Shown: positions 6,272 to 14,693, numbered from the stretch's first letter. The stretch: 18,706 nucleotides of DNA from Archangium sp. (GCA_016793585.1 JAEUJR010000003.1:1-18706), one strand, 5' to 3'. Made by a program: numbers and translations. The notes: generated by a model from the letters alone, not told the origin.

Positions 6272-8398
6272 ATGACGACGCACTTCCGGGCCTGCAACCT
6301 GTGCGAAGCGATGTGCGGCCTGCGCATCGAGACCGATGGCCAGCGCGTGACGTCGATTCGTGGAGACGACGACGACCCGTTCAGCCGCGGCTACCTCTGC
6401 CCGAAGGCCACCGCGCTGAAGGACCTGCACGAAGACCCGGACCGGCTGCGGGCTCCGATGAAGCGCGAAGGGAAGGCGTGGCGCGCCATCGGCTGGGACG
6501 AAGCGCTCGACGAAGCCGCGCGTGGCCTGCACGCGGTGCGCACGAAGCACGGCCGCAACGCCATCGCGACGTACGCGGGCAACCCGACGACGCACAACAC
6601 CGGCGCCATTCTCTTCAGCTCGATGTTCCTGCGGGCGCTCGGCACCCAGAGCCGCTTCTCGGCCACGTCGGTCGACCAGCTGCCGCACATGCTCGCCGCA
6701 CATTGGATGTTCGGACATCAACTGCTGCTGCCGGTGCCCGACGTCGACCGCACCGACTTCCTGCTCGTGCTCGGCGCCAACCCGCTCGCGTCGAACGGCA
6801 GCCTGATGACGGCCCCCGGCATGAAGCACCGCCTCGACGCGCTCCGCCAGCGCAAGGGTCGGCTCGTCGTCATCGACCCGCGCAAGACCGAGACGGCCGA
6901 GCGGGCCGACGAACATCACTTCATTCGCCCCGGCACCGACGCGTTGCTGCTCGCGGCGCTGGTGAACGAGGTGCTGCGCGCAGGAGCGACCCCGCTTCGT
7001 GCCGAGCTCGCCGATGGCCTCGAGCCCCTGCGCACGGCCGTCGCGCGTTTCACGCCCGAGTTCGTCGCGGCTCGCACGGGCATCGGCGCCGAGACGATTC
7101 GCAGGCTCGCGCACGACTTTCGCACCGCGCGCACCGCCGTCGCCTACGGCCGCATGGGCACCTCGGTGCAGCCGTACGGCACGCTCTGCGCGTGGCTCGT
7201 CAATGCGCTCAACATCGTGACCAACAACCTCGACCGCGCGGGCGGCGCGATGTTCCCCATGCCGCCGTTCGACCCCCGCTGGCTGCCGCGCGCGATGTCG
7301 GTGGGCCCCGGCAGCTACGGTCGCTGGCGCTCACGCGTGCGCGGGCTGCCCGAGGTCGGCGGTGAGCTGCCTGTCTCGACCATGGCCGAAGAGATGCTCA
7401 CGCCAGGAGATGGCCAGCTGCGCGCGCTGGTGACGTCGGCCGGCAACCCGGTGCTCTCGACGCCGAATGGAGCGCAGCTCGACCGCGCGCTGTCGGGCCT
7501 CGAGTTCATGGTCTCCATCGACCCGTACCTGAACGAGACCACCCGGCACGCCCACCTCATTCTGCCGCCGCCGTCTCCGCTCGAGCGGCTGCACTTCGAC
7601 GTGGTGTTCCCGATGCTCGCGGTGCGCACCGTCGCCCGGCACTCGCCCGCCGTCTTCGAGCCGGGGCCCGACGCGCGGCACGATTGGCAGATCTTCGTCG
7701 AGCTGGGGAAGCGGCTCGACGCGTTGCGGGGCGCGCCGATGCGTCAGCGCCTGACGTGGGCGGCGATGGAGCGGCTCGGCCCCGAGCGCCTCCTCGACCT
7801 GGGCCTTCGACTCGGTTCGCGAGGCGGCCTCGGCGGGCTCTCGTTGAAGCAGGTCGCGGCGCACGAGCACGGAATGGACCTCGGGCCGCTCGAGCCGGTG
7901 TTTCCGTCGCGGCTCAAGACGAAGACGAAGCGCGTGCAGCTCGCGCCGCGCGAGCTCGTCACGGACCTGGCGCGGCTCGAGGCGCTCGTCGCAGAGCAGT
8001 CGACCGGGCTCGTGCTGATCAACCGCCGCCACACGCGCGACTGCAACTCGTGGCTTCACAACGCGGCGAAGCTCGTGAGCGGGCCCGCGCGCTGCACATT
8101 GCTGATGCACCCCGACGACGCGACGGCGCGCTCGCTCGAAGCCGGAGCGTTGGTGACCGTGCGTTCACGTGTCGGCGAAGTGACCGTCGCCGTCGAGGTG
8201 AGTGACCGCATGATGAAGGGCGTCGTGAGCCTTCCGCACGGGTACGGCCACGGTCGCGAGGGCGTTCGGCTGCGGGTGGCGTCGGCGCACGCAGGGGTCA
8301 GCGTGAACGACCTCTCCGATGAGCTGCGCGTCGACCCACTCAGCGGCAACGCCGCGCTGAGCGGAGTTCCCGTGCACGTCGAGCGCGCGACTCGCTGA
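6272..8398 (+). CDS. Molybdopterin oxidoreductase with N-terminal [4Fe-4S] domain (formate dehydrogenase/DMSO reductase superfamily)
   Basis: 708 residues. The N-terminal Molybdop_Fe4S4 domain has Cys8, Cys11, Cys15 and Cys43 (C-x2-C-x3-C-x27-C), ending in G-Y-L-C-P-K, which should bind one [4Fe-4S] cluster. The central molybdopterin domain begins near residue 50 and includes S-A-T-S-V-D-Q-L-P-H, V-L-G-A-N-P-L-A-S-N and V-I-D-P-R-K-T-E-T. From about residue 560 comes a molybdopterin-dinucleotide-binding domain (L-I-N-R-R-H-T-R-D-C-N-S-W-L-H-N, later L-P-H-G-Y-G-H-G). No Tat signal precedes the cluster, so it is probably cytoplasmic. The segment where related enzymes carry the Cys, Sec, Ser or Asp molybdenum ligand shows none. 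No electron-transfer subunit, cofactor gene or chaperone adjoins it. Substrate is not predictable from sequence alone. Confidence 0.9.
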   Translation: MTTHFRACNLCEAMCGLRIETDGQRVTSIRGDDDDPFSRGYLCPKATALKDLHEDPDRLRAPMKREGKAWRAIGWDEALDEAARGLHAVRTKHGRNAIATYAGNPTTHNTGAILFSSMFLRALGTQSRFSATSVDQLPHMLAAHWMFGHQLLLPVPDVDRTDFLLVLGANPLASNGSLMTAPGMKHRLDALRQRKGRLVVIDPRKTETAERADEHHFIRPGTDALLLAALVNEVLRAGATPLRAELADGLEPLRTAVARFTPEFVAARTGIGAETIRRLAHDFRTARTAVAYGRMGTSVQPYGTLCAWLVNALNIVTNNLDRAGGAMFPMPPFDPRWLPRAMSVGPGSYGRWRSRVRGLPEVGGELPVSTMAEEMLTPGDGQLRALVTSAGNPVLSTPNGAQLDRALSGLEFMVSIDPYLNETTRHAHLILPPPSPLERLHFDVVFPMLAVRTVARHSPAVFEPGPDARHDWQIFVELGKRLDALRGAPMRQRLTWAAMERLGPERLLDLGLRLGSRGGLGGLSLKQVAAHEHGMDLGPLEPVFPSRLKTKTKRVQLAPRELVTDLARLEALVAEQSTGLVLINRRHTRDCNSWLHNAAKLVSGPARCTLLMHPDDATARSLEAGALVTVRSRVGEVTVAVEVSDRMMKGVVSLPHGYGHGREGVRLRVASAHAGVSVNDLSDELRVDPLSGNAALSGVPVHVERATR

Positions 8399-8403
8399 CG
8401 GGT

Positions 8404-9564
8404 TCACGGCGTGATGGGCGTCTCGAAGCTGGTCTGCTGCAGCACGGTGAAGGCGCCGTCGATGCGCGTCGCCGACAGCTGAACCGACGCGCGCGTTCCG
8501 GTGACGCGCCCGCCCCGCCCGTCGGGGAAGCCCTCGAAGAGCCCCGCGATGGGTGACGTGGGTGACGAGAACGACGGGTAGATTGCACGGGTCCACGGGG
8601 CGTCGACCGGGAAGAGGTCGACCTGCAGCTTCGTCGCCCACGCCGTGCCCTCGAGCGAGACGTTGAACGGCTTGTTCAACGAGAGCGAAGGCGTCACGCG
8701 CGGCGACCATGGGCTCGAAGGCAGCACGACGTTCGCTTCCCACGGCCGGCGCTGCCCCATGCGCACGGTGACCCGATTCTTCCCGTCGTGGAACAGCGCC
8801 CGGGCGAGCGCGCTGGTCTGACCGGTTGGCAGCGAGCTGCCCCAGTCGCTCCAACGCCGCACGACGACGCCATTCACCTCGAGCGACAACGTGGCCTGGT
8901 TGTCGATGAGGGCGAACTCGGTCTCGAGCACCACGCCGGAGTCTTCGACGACGAGCGAGCCACTGGTCACGCGCACCGGGCTGCTGTCGACGCACGACGT
9001 CGAGAGCACCCGACAGCGCGCGACCTCGAGGCCGGGGTCGCGCTCGAGCCGGAAAGAACCTCCGCGAACCATTCCTCCGCATTCGTCGTACGTGATGTCG
9101 AAGTCACTCAGCCACCCACCCGCTGACGCGCCGACGACCGCACCGTCGACCAGCACGAAGAGCACGCCCGAGGCAGCCCCTCCGCACCGCCGCTGTGTCA
9201 CGACCGACGCGGGTGGCGCCAGACGCGCCTCGAAGTCAGGAGCCTCTCGCCGCACCGTGCCCAACACCTGCAGCTGCGTCGCGCCCCGCCAGCCCACCGC
9301 CACCGTGTAGTCACCTGCCGGAGCCGACTCCGAGAACACGAACGTCGTCTTCAGCGTTCGCCCGTCACCAGGGTGAAGCACCAGCAGCCCAAGCCGTTGA
9401 ACCGGGTCGACCGGCACGTCGTACCAGCCGGGCACGAGCGCCGCTGCCATGCCTCCATCAGCACGAGCTGCATCGGCACCAACCTGGCCCTGCTGAAACT
9501 CGTCGACGATCTCTCGCCCACAACCGACCAGCAGCACCAGCAGCACACCGGGAATCGCTCGCAT
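8404..9564 (-). CDS. Predicted lipoprotein of unknown function
   Basis: 386 residues. The N-terminus M-R-A-I-P-G-V-L-L-V-L-L-V-G-C is a lipoprotein signal peptide with Cys15 as the acylated residue, followed by G-R-E. The mature part looks beta-rich, with short hydrophobic strands and paired Cys residues (for example R-R-C-G-G and A-R-C-R-V-L-S-T-S-C); no domain is recognised. It starts 33 bp after the stop of the TIG-repeat protein on the same strand, so the two may be co-transcribed and act together at the cell surface. The end is convergent with the oxidoreductase gene, with 5 bp between the stops. No Shine-Dalgarno sequence is obvious. Secretion and lipidation are well supported; function unknown. 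Confidence 0.8.
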   Translation of the reverse strand: MRAIPGVLLVLLVGCGREIVDEFQQGQVGADAARADGGMAAALVPGWYDVPVDPVQRLGLLVLHPGDGRTLKTTFVFSESAPAGDYTVAVGWRGATQLQVLGTVRREAPDFEARLAPPASVVTQRRCGGAASGVLFVLVDGAVVGASAGGWLSDFDITYDECGGMVRGGSFRLERDPGLEVARCRVLSTSCVDSSPVRVTSGSLVVEDSGVVLETEFALIDNQATLSLEVNGVVVRRWSDWGSSLPTGQTSALARALFHDGKNRVTVRMGQRRPWEANVVLPSSPWSPRVTPSLSLNKPFNVSLEGTAWATKLQVDLFPVDAPWTRAIYPSFSSPTSPIAGLFEGFPDGRGGRVTGTRASVQLSATRIDGAFTVLQQTSFETPITP

Positions 9565-9597
9565 GCCCCCGGTATGCCGGCCCCCGAAAAGAGGACA

Positions 9598-12500
9598 TCA
9601 GGAGCGGCGACGACGCAGCGAGAGCATCGCGATGGCGAGCACCACCATCGACGGGTCGACTGTCTGGCACGTACAGCCCTGACCCATCTCGCCTTCGCCT
9701 CCTCCAGCAGAGCCACCCGCGCTCGCGGAGCCACCGGCCGCAGCAACGCCGCCACCATTGGCGGCGCCACCAGCCGTCGCGGCGCCACCAGCCGTCGCAG
9801 CTCCACCCGCCGTCGCGGCGCCACCAGCCGTCGCGGCGCCACCCGCCGTCGCGGCGCCACCCGCCGTCGCGGCGCCACCCGCCGTCGCGGTTCCACCTGC
9901 AGCTGATCCGCCCGCTGATCCGCCGCCAGCGCCACCGTCTGGCACGCCCGCGTCGACGACGACCACCGTGCCAACGCACCGGCCAGCGACACAGACATCT
10001 TGCGTGGTGGTGCCATCGAGGTCGTCACACGCGCCACCGTCATTCGTGGGTGTCGCGCTGCAACGCCCGGCCAGACACTGACCCGACGCGCCGCACACCG
10101 AGGCCACCGCGCACGACTGCCCGCCATCGGCGCTCATCGGAGCGACGCACGCTCCGGAACGACAGGTGCCCGGCGCGGTGCAGCCATCACCATCGTCACA
10201 GGCGAGCCCTTCATTCGAGGCTGCAGCGCCAACGCAGTCGGAGCCCGAGCACGTGCCGCTGCCTCGGCACTCGCGCGGGTCTTCACACGTGGCGCCGTTC
10301 GACAGCTCGCGACCGCACGTGGCGATGCGCGTCACCGTGGCGCCGACGCTCGACTGGCCACCCACCGACACGACGAGCGGGGTGACGCCGGCCGTTCCCG
10401 CTGGTGCGGTGCAGGCGATTTCGGAGTCGGTCGACGACAGCACCACGCACGGTGCGCCGCCGACCGTCACCGTCGGGTTCGTCCCGAAGTTCACGCCACG
10501 AATCCACAGCGGGGTCTGGCGCGTCGGCAGCTTCGGCGGCCACGTCGAATCGACCGCGGGCGGCTCGTACCCATACGCGAACGACGCGCTCGTCAGGCCA
10601 CCAGCCGTCACCACCACCGGCACGCTCGCGCCCTGCCCTGGCGGCAGCTGACAGCGCAGCTGGCCATGCGCCTGCGGCGGCGAGACGGGGCACGGGGCGC
10701 CGCCGACGCTCACCGTCGCGGGAGCCGTTCCGAAGCTGTCTCCACGAATCGTGAGCTGCACGCCGCCCGCCGTCGGCCCACGCAGCGGAGCGATGTCGGT
10801 CACCGTCGGCGCGAGGTACGAGAACGCCGAAGACGTCGCCGAGGCCGAGCCCACCGTCACCCGCACCTGCGCCGGGCCGGGCGAGACGCCTTCAGGCGCG
10901 ACGCAGCTGATGGAGGTCTGCGTGTTGCTGCTGGTCGCGCCCGGAAGACACGGCCGCCCACCGACCTCGACCGTCGTGCGCGAGCCCGACCCGAAGTTGA
11001 GCCCATTGATGGTGAGCGGCTGACCTGCGCGCGTGCTCATCGACGACGGCATCACGGTCGCGATGCTGGGCGCTGCCCAGGTGAACGTCGACGTCACCTC
11101 CTGGCCTCCCGAGACGACCTGCACGGTCGACGTCCCTCCCGCGACCGACTGCCCCGCCGAACAGACGATCTGCGCCTGCCCCCACGAGCTCACCGTGCAC
11201 GGGTTGCCATCGACCCGAATGACCTGCTCGGTGGAGCCGAAGTTGGTGCCGTTGATGGTGAGCGCGACCCCGCTCGTGGGTGGAGCCGTGGGCAGCACCG
11301 AGTCGATGGTCGGCGCGAGGTACGAGAAGCTCGAGTCTTCGACCGACTGCCCGTTCACCGTGACGCGGGTGACGACGTTGGCTCCGACGCCGGGGGGCGC
11401 GAGGCAGACGATGCGGTTGTGGCCAACCGAGTTCAGCATGCACGGCGCTCCGCCCACCGAGATGCTGGCCGTCTGCGCGCCGAAGTTCTGGCCCGACAAC
11501 GTGATGAGCACGTTGCCGGTGGTGGCGATGCTCGACGGGTTGATGCCCGAGATGGCTGGCGGGCCGTACGACAACGTGCGCTGCGTCGACGAGAGCCCCG
11601 CTGCCGTCACGACGATGGGCAGGTCGACCCCCGTTCCTGGAGGCACGTCACACTGAATCGACGTCGCCGTCGCGGTGGCCGGCACGGGAATGCAGATGTT
11701 GCCGCCGATGGTGATGACGAGGCCCTGCGTGTTGAGCGCGGTGCCGGTCAAGGTGACGAGCCCACCGCTCGTCGGCACCACGCTCGGCGTCGCGTTGGTG
11801 ACGGAGGGGCCCGCGAAGTTCGCCGTGCGGCTTCCAATGCGGCCGCGCACCGAAACCGTGACGAGCGCGGCGCCGACGTTTGGCGGCGCATTACACGTGA
11901 GCGTGGTGTGCGGCACGAGCGTGGTGACGTTCGTGCAGGGTGCGCCACCGACCGAGACGCTCGCCGCGCCGACGCCGAAGTTGTTGCCGGTGATGGTGAT
12001 GACGGCGCCACCAGACGGCACGAGGGTGGGCGTGATGTCGGTCACCGTCGGCGCGAGGCGGTTGACCGTGTACGAGTTGCCTGCGCGCCCGAGCAACGAC
12101 ACGCGCACCGCGAAACCGTCGGCTCCTGCCGGCGCCAGCACCACGCTGCGAACGTGCGCGCTGCCACCATCGACGGTGACGACGCCTGCGTCGACCACCG
12201 GCAGCACGCCACCATCACCATCGAGCACGATGCCCTGCGTACCGAAGCTGTCACCGATGACGGTGATGGGGCCTCCGGCCGTGCCAATCGCCGCTGGAGA
12301 CACCGAGAGAATCTGTGGGAGCGCACGAGACAGCAGGCCTGTGGCCGTCTTGTTCTGCGCGGTGGTGAGCACGACGGGCCGGTCGACGCCCGAGCCCGCA
12401 GGCGCCGTGCAGACGACGCGGTTGTCGCTCCACGAGACGATGGGGCACGACACGCTGTCGACGTTCACCACGCCCGCGTCACCCGAGAAGCGCAGCCCCG

Positions 12501-12801
12501 AGAGGGTGATGGGCACGCCGCCAGCCGTCGAGATGGTCGAGGGCGTGACGTTGTCGATGCGGGGCACGTTGCAGATGGTGTCGAACTGCAGGCAGCAATC
12601 GCCGTAGAGCGGGCAGTTCAACTCGCACGAACACCCGGAGAAGGTGCGGCACGCAAGCGGCGCGGTGTTGTTGAAAAAACACGTCGGCGGCGCAGAACCG
12701 AATGGCGTCCACGTGCCGCAGGTCGCCGTGGTGCACGACGAAACCTGCGCGGAGGCCACTGCAGAAACCGACAGCGACACGACGAGCACGAATCGGAGCA
12801 T
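9598..12801 (-). CDS. Large surface protein: signal peptide, somatomedin-B-like module, nine TIG/IPT repeats, Cys-rich region and MYXO-CTERM anchor
   Basis: About 1067 residues. The ATG at 12801 is preferred over 12819 because it gives a compact signal peptide (M-L-R-F-V-L-V-V ... A-S-A/Q). A Cys-rich module follows with the somatomedin-B spacing C-x-C-x3-C-x5-CC-x6-C. Nine TIG repeats occupy about residues 79-830, each opening like P-x-[IV]-x-x-[IV]-x-P and most with [FL]-G, G-G-x-P-C and a second Cys before A-P-x-G, suggesting one disulfide per repeat (repeat 2 lacks it). A Cys-rich region to about 945 resembles those of other myxobacterial surface proteins. A G-G-A-A-T-A linker leads to a C-terminal C-T-C, hydrophobic helix and R-R-R-R-S tail, the MYXO-CTERM sorting signal processed by myxosortase. 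Likely an anchored or released outer-surface adhesin-like protein. It diverges from a DUF2723 glycosyltransferase gene. Confidence 0.9.
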   Translation of the reverse strand: MLRFVLVVSLSVSAVASAQVSSCTTATCGTWTPFGSAPPTCFFNNTAPLACRTFSGCSCELNCPLYGDCCLQFDTICNVPRIDNVTPSTISTAGGVPITLSGLRFSGDAGVVNVDSVSCPIVSWSDNRVVCTAPAGSGVDRPVVLTTAQNKTATGLLSRALPQILSVSPAAIGTAGGPITVIGDSFGTQGIVLDGDGGVLPVVDAGVVTVDGGSAHVRSVVLAPAGADGFAVRVSLLGRAGNSYTVNRLAPTVTDITPTLVPSGGAVITITGNNFGVGAASVSVGGAPCTNVTTLVPHTTLTCNAPPNVGAALVTVSVRGRIGSRTANFAGPSVTNATPSVVPTSGGLVTLTGTALNTQGLVITIGGNICIPVPATATATSIQCDVPPGTGVDLPIVVTAAGLSSTQRTLSYGPPAISGINPSSIATTGNVLITLSGQNFGAQTASISVGGAPCMLNSVGHNRIVCLAPPGVGANVVTRVTVNGQSVEDSSFSYLAPTIDSVLPTAPPTSGVALTINGTNFGSTEQVIRVDGNPCTVSSWGQAQIVCSAGQSVAGGTSTVQVVSGGQEVTSTFTWAAPSIATVMPSSMSTRAGQPLTINGLNFGSGSRTTVEVGGRPCLPGATSSNTQTSISCVAPEGVSPGPAQVRVTVGSASATSSAFSYLAPTVTDIAPLRGPTAGGVQLTIRGDSFGTAPATVSVGGAPCPVSPPQAHGQLRCQLPPGQGASVPVVVTAGGLTSASFAYGYEPPAVDSTWPPKLPTRQTPLWIRGVNFGTNPTVTVGGAPCVVLSSTDSEIACTAPAGTAGVTPLVVSVGGQSSVGATVTRIATCGRELSNGATCEDPRECRGSGTCSGSDCVGAAASNEGLACDDGDGCTAPGTCRSGACVAPMSADGGQSCAVASVCGASGQCLAGRCSATPTNDGGACDDLDGTTTQDVCVAGRCVGTVVVVDAGVPDGGAGGGSAGGSAAGGTATAGGAATAGGAATAGGAATAGGAATAGGAATAGGAATAGGAANGGGVAAAGGSASAGGSAGGGEGEMGQGCTCQTVDPSMVVLAIAMLSLRRRRS
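9763..9888. repeat. 18-bp tandem repeat coding for the Ala-Thr-Ala-Gly-Gly linker
   Basis: Seven adjacent 18-bp units of the form GGCGCCACC(A/C)GCCGTCGC, or close variants, followed by a degenerate partial copy to about 9900. One unit (9799-9816) carries AGCTCC in place of GGCGCC. Read on the minus strand they encode a repeated A-A-T-A-G-G hexapeptide, the flexible linker before the C-terminal anchor of the TIG protein. The unit is a multiple of three, so copy number can change without shifting the frame. Confidence 0.93.
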
Positions 12802-12853
12802 GGGTAGACACTGTGGCATCGATCAGCTGATTCGTTACGCGGATCCCCTGGGG

Positions 12854-12859
12854 TAGACG
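12854..12859 (+). promoter_or_regulatory. Candidate -10 element (TAGACG) of the DUF2723 glycosyltransferase gene
   Basis: TAGACG lies 7 nt before the ATG at 12867 with no Shine-Dalgarno sequence, again suggesting a leaderless mRNA. A weak TTCGTT lies 17 bp upstream (12831-12836). The TIG-protein promoter must lie in the same 65-bp divergent gap, so the two genes could share control. Confidence 0.35.
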
Positions 12860-12866
12860 TCGACGC

Positions 12867-14693
12867 ATGACAGCGCGTCTCACCGCCTGGGCGGGCTTCT
12901 TCTTCGCGCTCGTCACGTACGCGTTGACGCTGCATCTCGGTGTGCCCGGTGGTGACTCAGGTGAGCTGATGTCGGCCGCGTGCGCAGGTGGGCTCGCCCA
13001 CCCTCCCGGCTACCCGCTGCATGGGCTCGCGCTGCGGCTCGCGGCGTGGGTGCCCATCGGCGACGTCTTCGCGCGGTTGAACGCCACGTCGGCGCTCTTC
13101 GGCGCAGTGACGGTCGGGCTCGTCATCGACACGGTGCGCCGGTGGACGAAGCGTGCACTCGTGGGCGCGCTGGCGGGAGCTCTCTTCGGAGCGACTCCGC
13201 ACGTGTGGAACGCGGCGACGACGACCGAGGTCTTCGCGCTGCACGGCGCGCTCGTGGCGCTGGTCGTGTGGTCGACGACGTGGGCGCTGGAGTCGTCTTC
13301 GCCGCGTCGCTGGCTGTTCGTCGGCGTGAGCGGTGGGCTCGCGATGACGCATCACCCGACGGCGCTCTTCGTCGCGCTGCCGGTGCTGATGCTCGCGGGA
13401 AAGACGTGGTGGCGCCCGGTGCTGCTTGGTGTGGTGCTCGGTGCGACGCCGCTGATGTTGCTGCCGCTCTTCAGCTCGGTCGACACGCCGTTTTCATGGG
13501 GCGACGCGCGAACGCTCGAGGGCTTCTTCACGCACGTGCTCCGCCGCGAATACGGAACGTTCAGGCTCGCCTCTCGCGAGGAGAGCGGTGGCGGCGCGCT
13601 CCCGGTGCTGCTCGCGTTTCTTCGCTTCGAGGTGTTCGAGGCCGCGGCAATTCCGTTGTTCGCTGCGCTGGTGGCGTCACGCTTCGTCGCGCGTCGCTTC
13701 GTCATCGTGACGCTGGTCTCGCTCTCGGGCTCGCTCGTGCTCTTCGGCGCGCTCACCAACCTTCCCCTCGGCGACGCGCTGTTCTTGCAGGTGGTGCAGC
13801 GCTTCTTCCTCATGCCGCACCTCGTGCTCTGTCTCGCTGGCGCGATGGCGCTGGCAAAGCTGCCTCGGCCGGTGAGCGCTGTGCTGCTGGCCGGGTTCCT
13901 CGCGGTGGGAGTCGTTCGTCACCCGCGCCACGACGCGCACCTGCTCGCGACGTACGGCCGCTCGGTGTTGAACCTGCCCGACGACGCGCTCGTGCTGACG
14001 CAGGGCGACCTCGTCACCGACGTCTCCCGCGCGGTGCAGGCGTGCGCGAAGGAGCATTCATCACTGCGAGTCATCGATCAGCAGCTGATGACGTTCTCCT
14101 GGTACGTCGCGCGGGTCGGGCGCGTGATGAACGACGTGCACTTCCCGGGCGCGCGCTGGCACCCGCGCGATGAAGGCGCCTTCACCCTGCAGGCGTTCCT
14201 CGACGCGAACGCCTCACGCCCCATCTTCCTCTGCGGCGGCTTGAAGGCCGGCGACCCCGTGCCGATGCGACTGGTGCCGTACGGCGTGTGCGAGCGCCTC
14301 GTTCGACCGAATGAACCGTTCGACGACGAGGCGTGGTGGCGAACGTCGGAGCAGCTCGCGCCGAATGCGCCGGAGACGAACTCGCCGAAAGGCACGTGGG
14401 AAGCGCTGGCCGAGCGTGACGTGTGGAACGCGAGGGCGAGGCGAGGCCTGACGGCGCTCGAGGTGGCGATTGCCCGCGGCGACGACCGCACCTGGCTCGA
14501 CCGCTCGGCGCTGGTGCTGCGTGACGCCGTCGCCAACGACCCGCACCCCGAGGCCGCGACGTGGAAGAACCTGGGCATCACCGAAGGCCGGCTCGGCAAC
14601 ACGAGCGCGATGAAGGCCGCCTTCGAGCAGTATTTGCGCGAGGCGCCGAGCGACGACCCGCAGCTGCCCTCCATTCGAGCGCTCGCGCAGTGA
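12867..14693 (+). CDS. DUF2723 (TMEM260-type) membrane glycosyltransferase, candidate protein O-mannosyltransferase
   Basis: 608 residues. The first ~360 form a multi-pass membrane domain (about ten hydrophobic helices). The DUF2723 signature is in the first extracytoplasmic loop: G-G-D-S-G-E-L at 28-34 with Asp30 and Glu33, then A-H-P-P-G-Y-P at 44-50. In GT-C fold enzymes an acidic residue in this loop is catalytic and a polyprenyl-linked sugar is the usual donor. The remaining ~240 residues are soluble; the last ~60 (K-N-L-G-I-T-E-G-R-L-G-N ... F-E-Q-Y-L) look like a TPR unit. Human TMEM260, in the same group, O-mannosylates IPT domains. The adjacent divergent gene encodes nine TIG/IPT domains, making that protein the best candidate acceptor. 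Family call strong; sugar and acceptor are inferred. Confidence 0.87.
   Translation: MTARLTAWAGFFFALVTYALTLHLGVPGGDSGELMSAACAGGLAHPPGYPLHGLALRLAAWVPIGDVFARLNATSALFGAVTVGLVIDTVRRWTKRALVGALAGALFGATPHVWNAATTTEVFALHGALVALVVWSTTWALESSSPRRWLFVGVSGGLAMTHHPTALFVALPVLMLAGKTWWRPVLLGVVLGATPLMLLPLFSSVDTPFSWGDARTLEGFFTHVLRREYGTFRLASREESGGGALPVLLAFLRFEVFEAAAIPLFAALVASRFVARRFVIVTLVSLSGSLVLFGALTNLPLGDALFLQVVQRFFLMPHLVLCLAGAMALAKLPRPVSAVLLAGFLAVGVVRHPRHDAHLLATYGRSVLNLPDDALVLTQGDLVTDVSRAVQACAKEHSSLRVIDQQLMTFSWYVARVGRVMNDVHFPGARWHPRDEGAFTLQAFLDANASRPIFLCGGLKAGDPVPMRLVPYGVCERLVRPNEPFDDEAWWRTSEQLAPNAPETNSPKGTWEALAERDVWNARARRGLTALEVAIARGDDRTWLDRSALVLRDAVANDPHPEAATWKNLGITEGRLGNTSAMKAAFEQYLREAPSDDPQLPSIRALAQ

Noticed and set aside
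9763..9888. Possible CRISPR array
   Set aside because: The 18-bp units are directly adjacent with no spacers and encode an in-frame peptide linker.
10000..12807. A 935-residue open frame on the plus strand opposite the TIG protein
   Set aside because: It is very rich in Arg, His and Ala with no domain, and arises because the minus-strand gene is GC-rich at third positions. The minus strand has a signal peptide, nine domains and an anchor.
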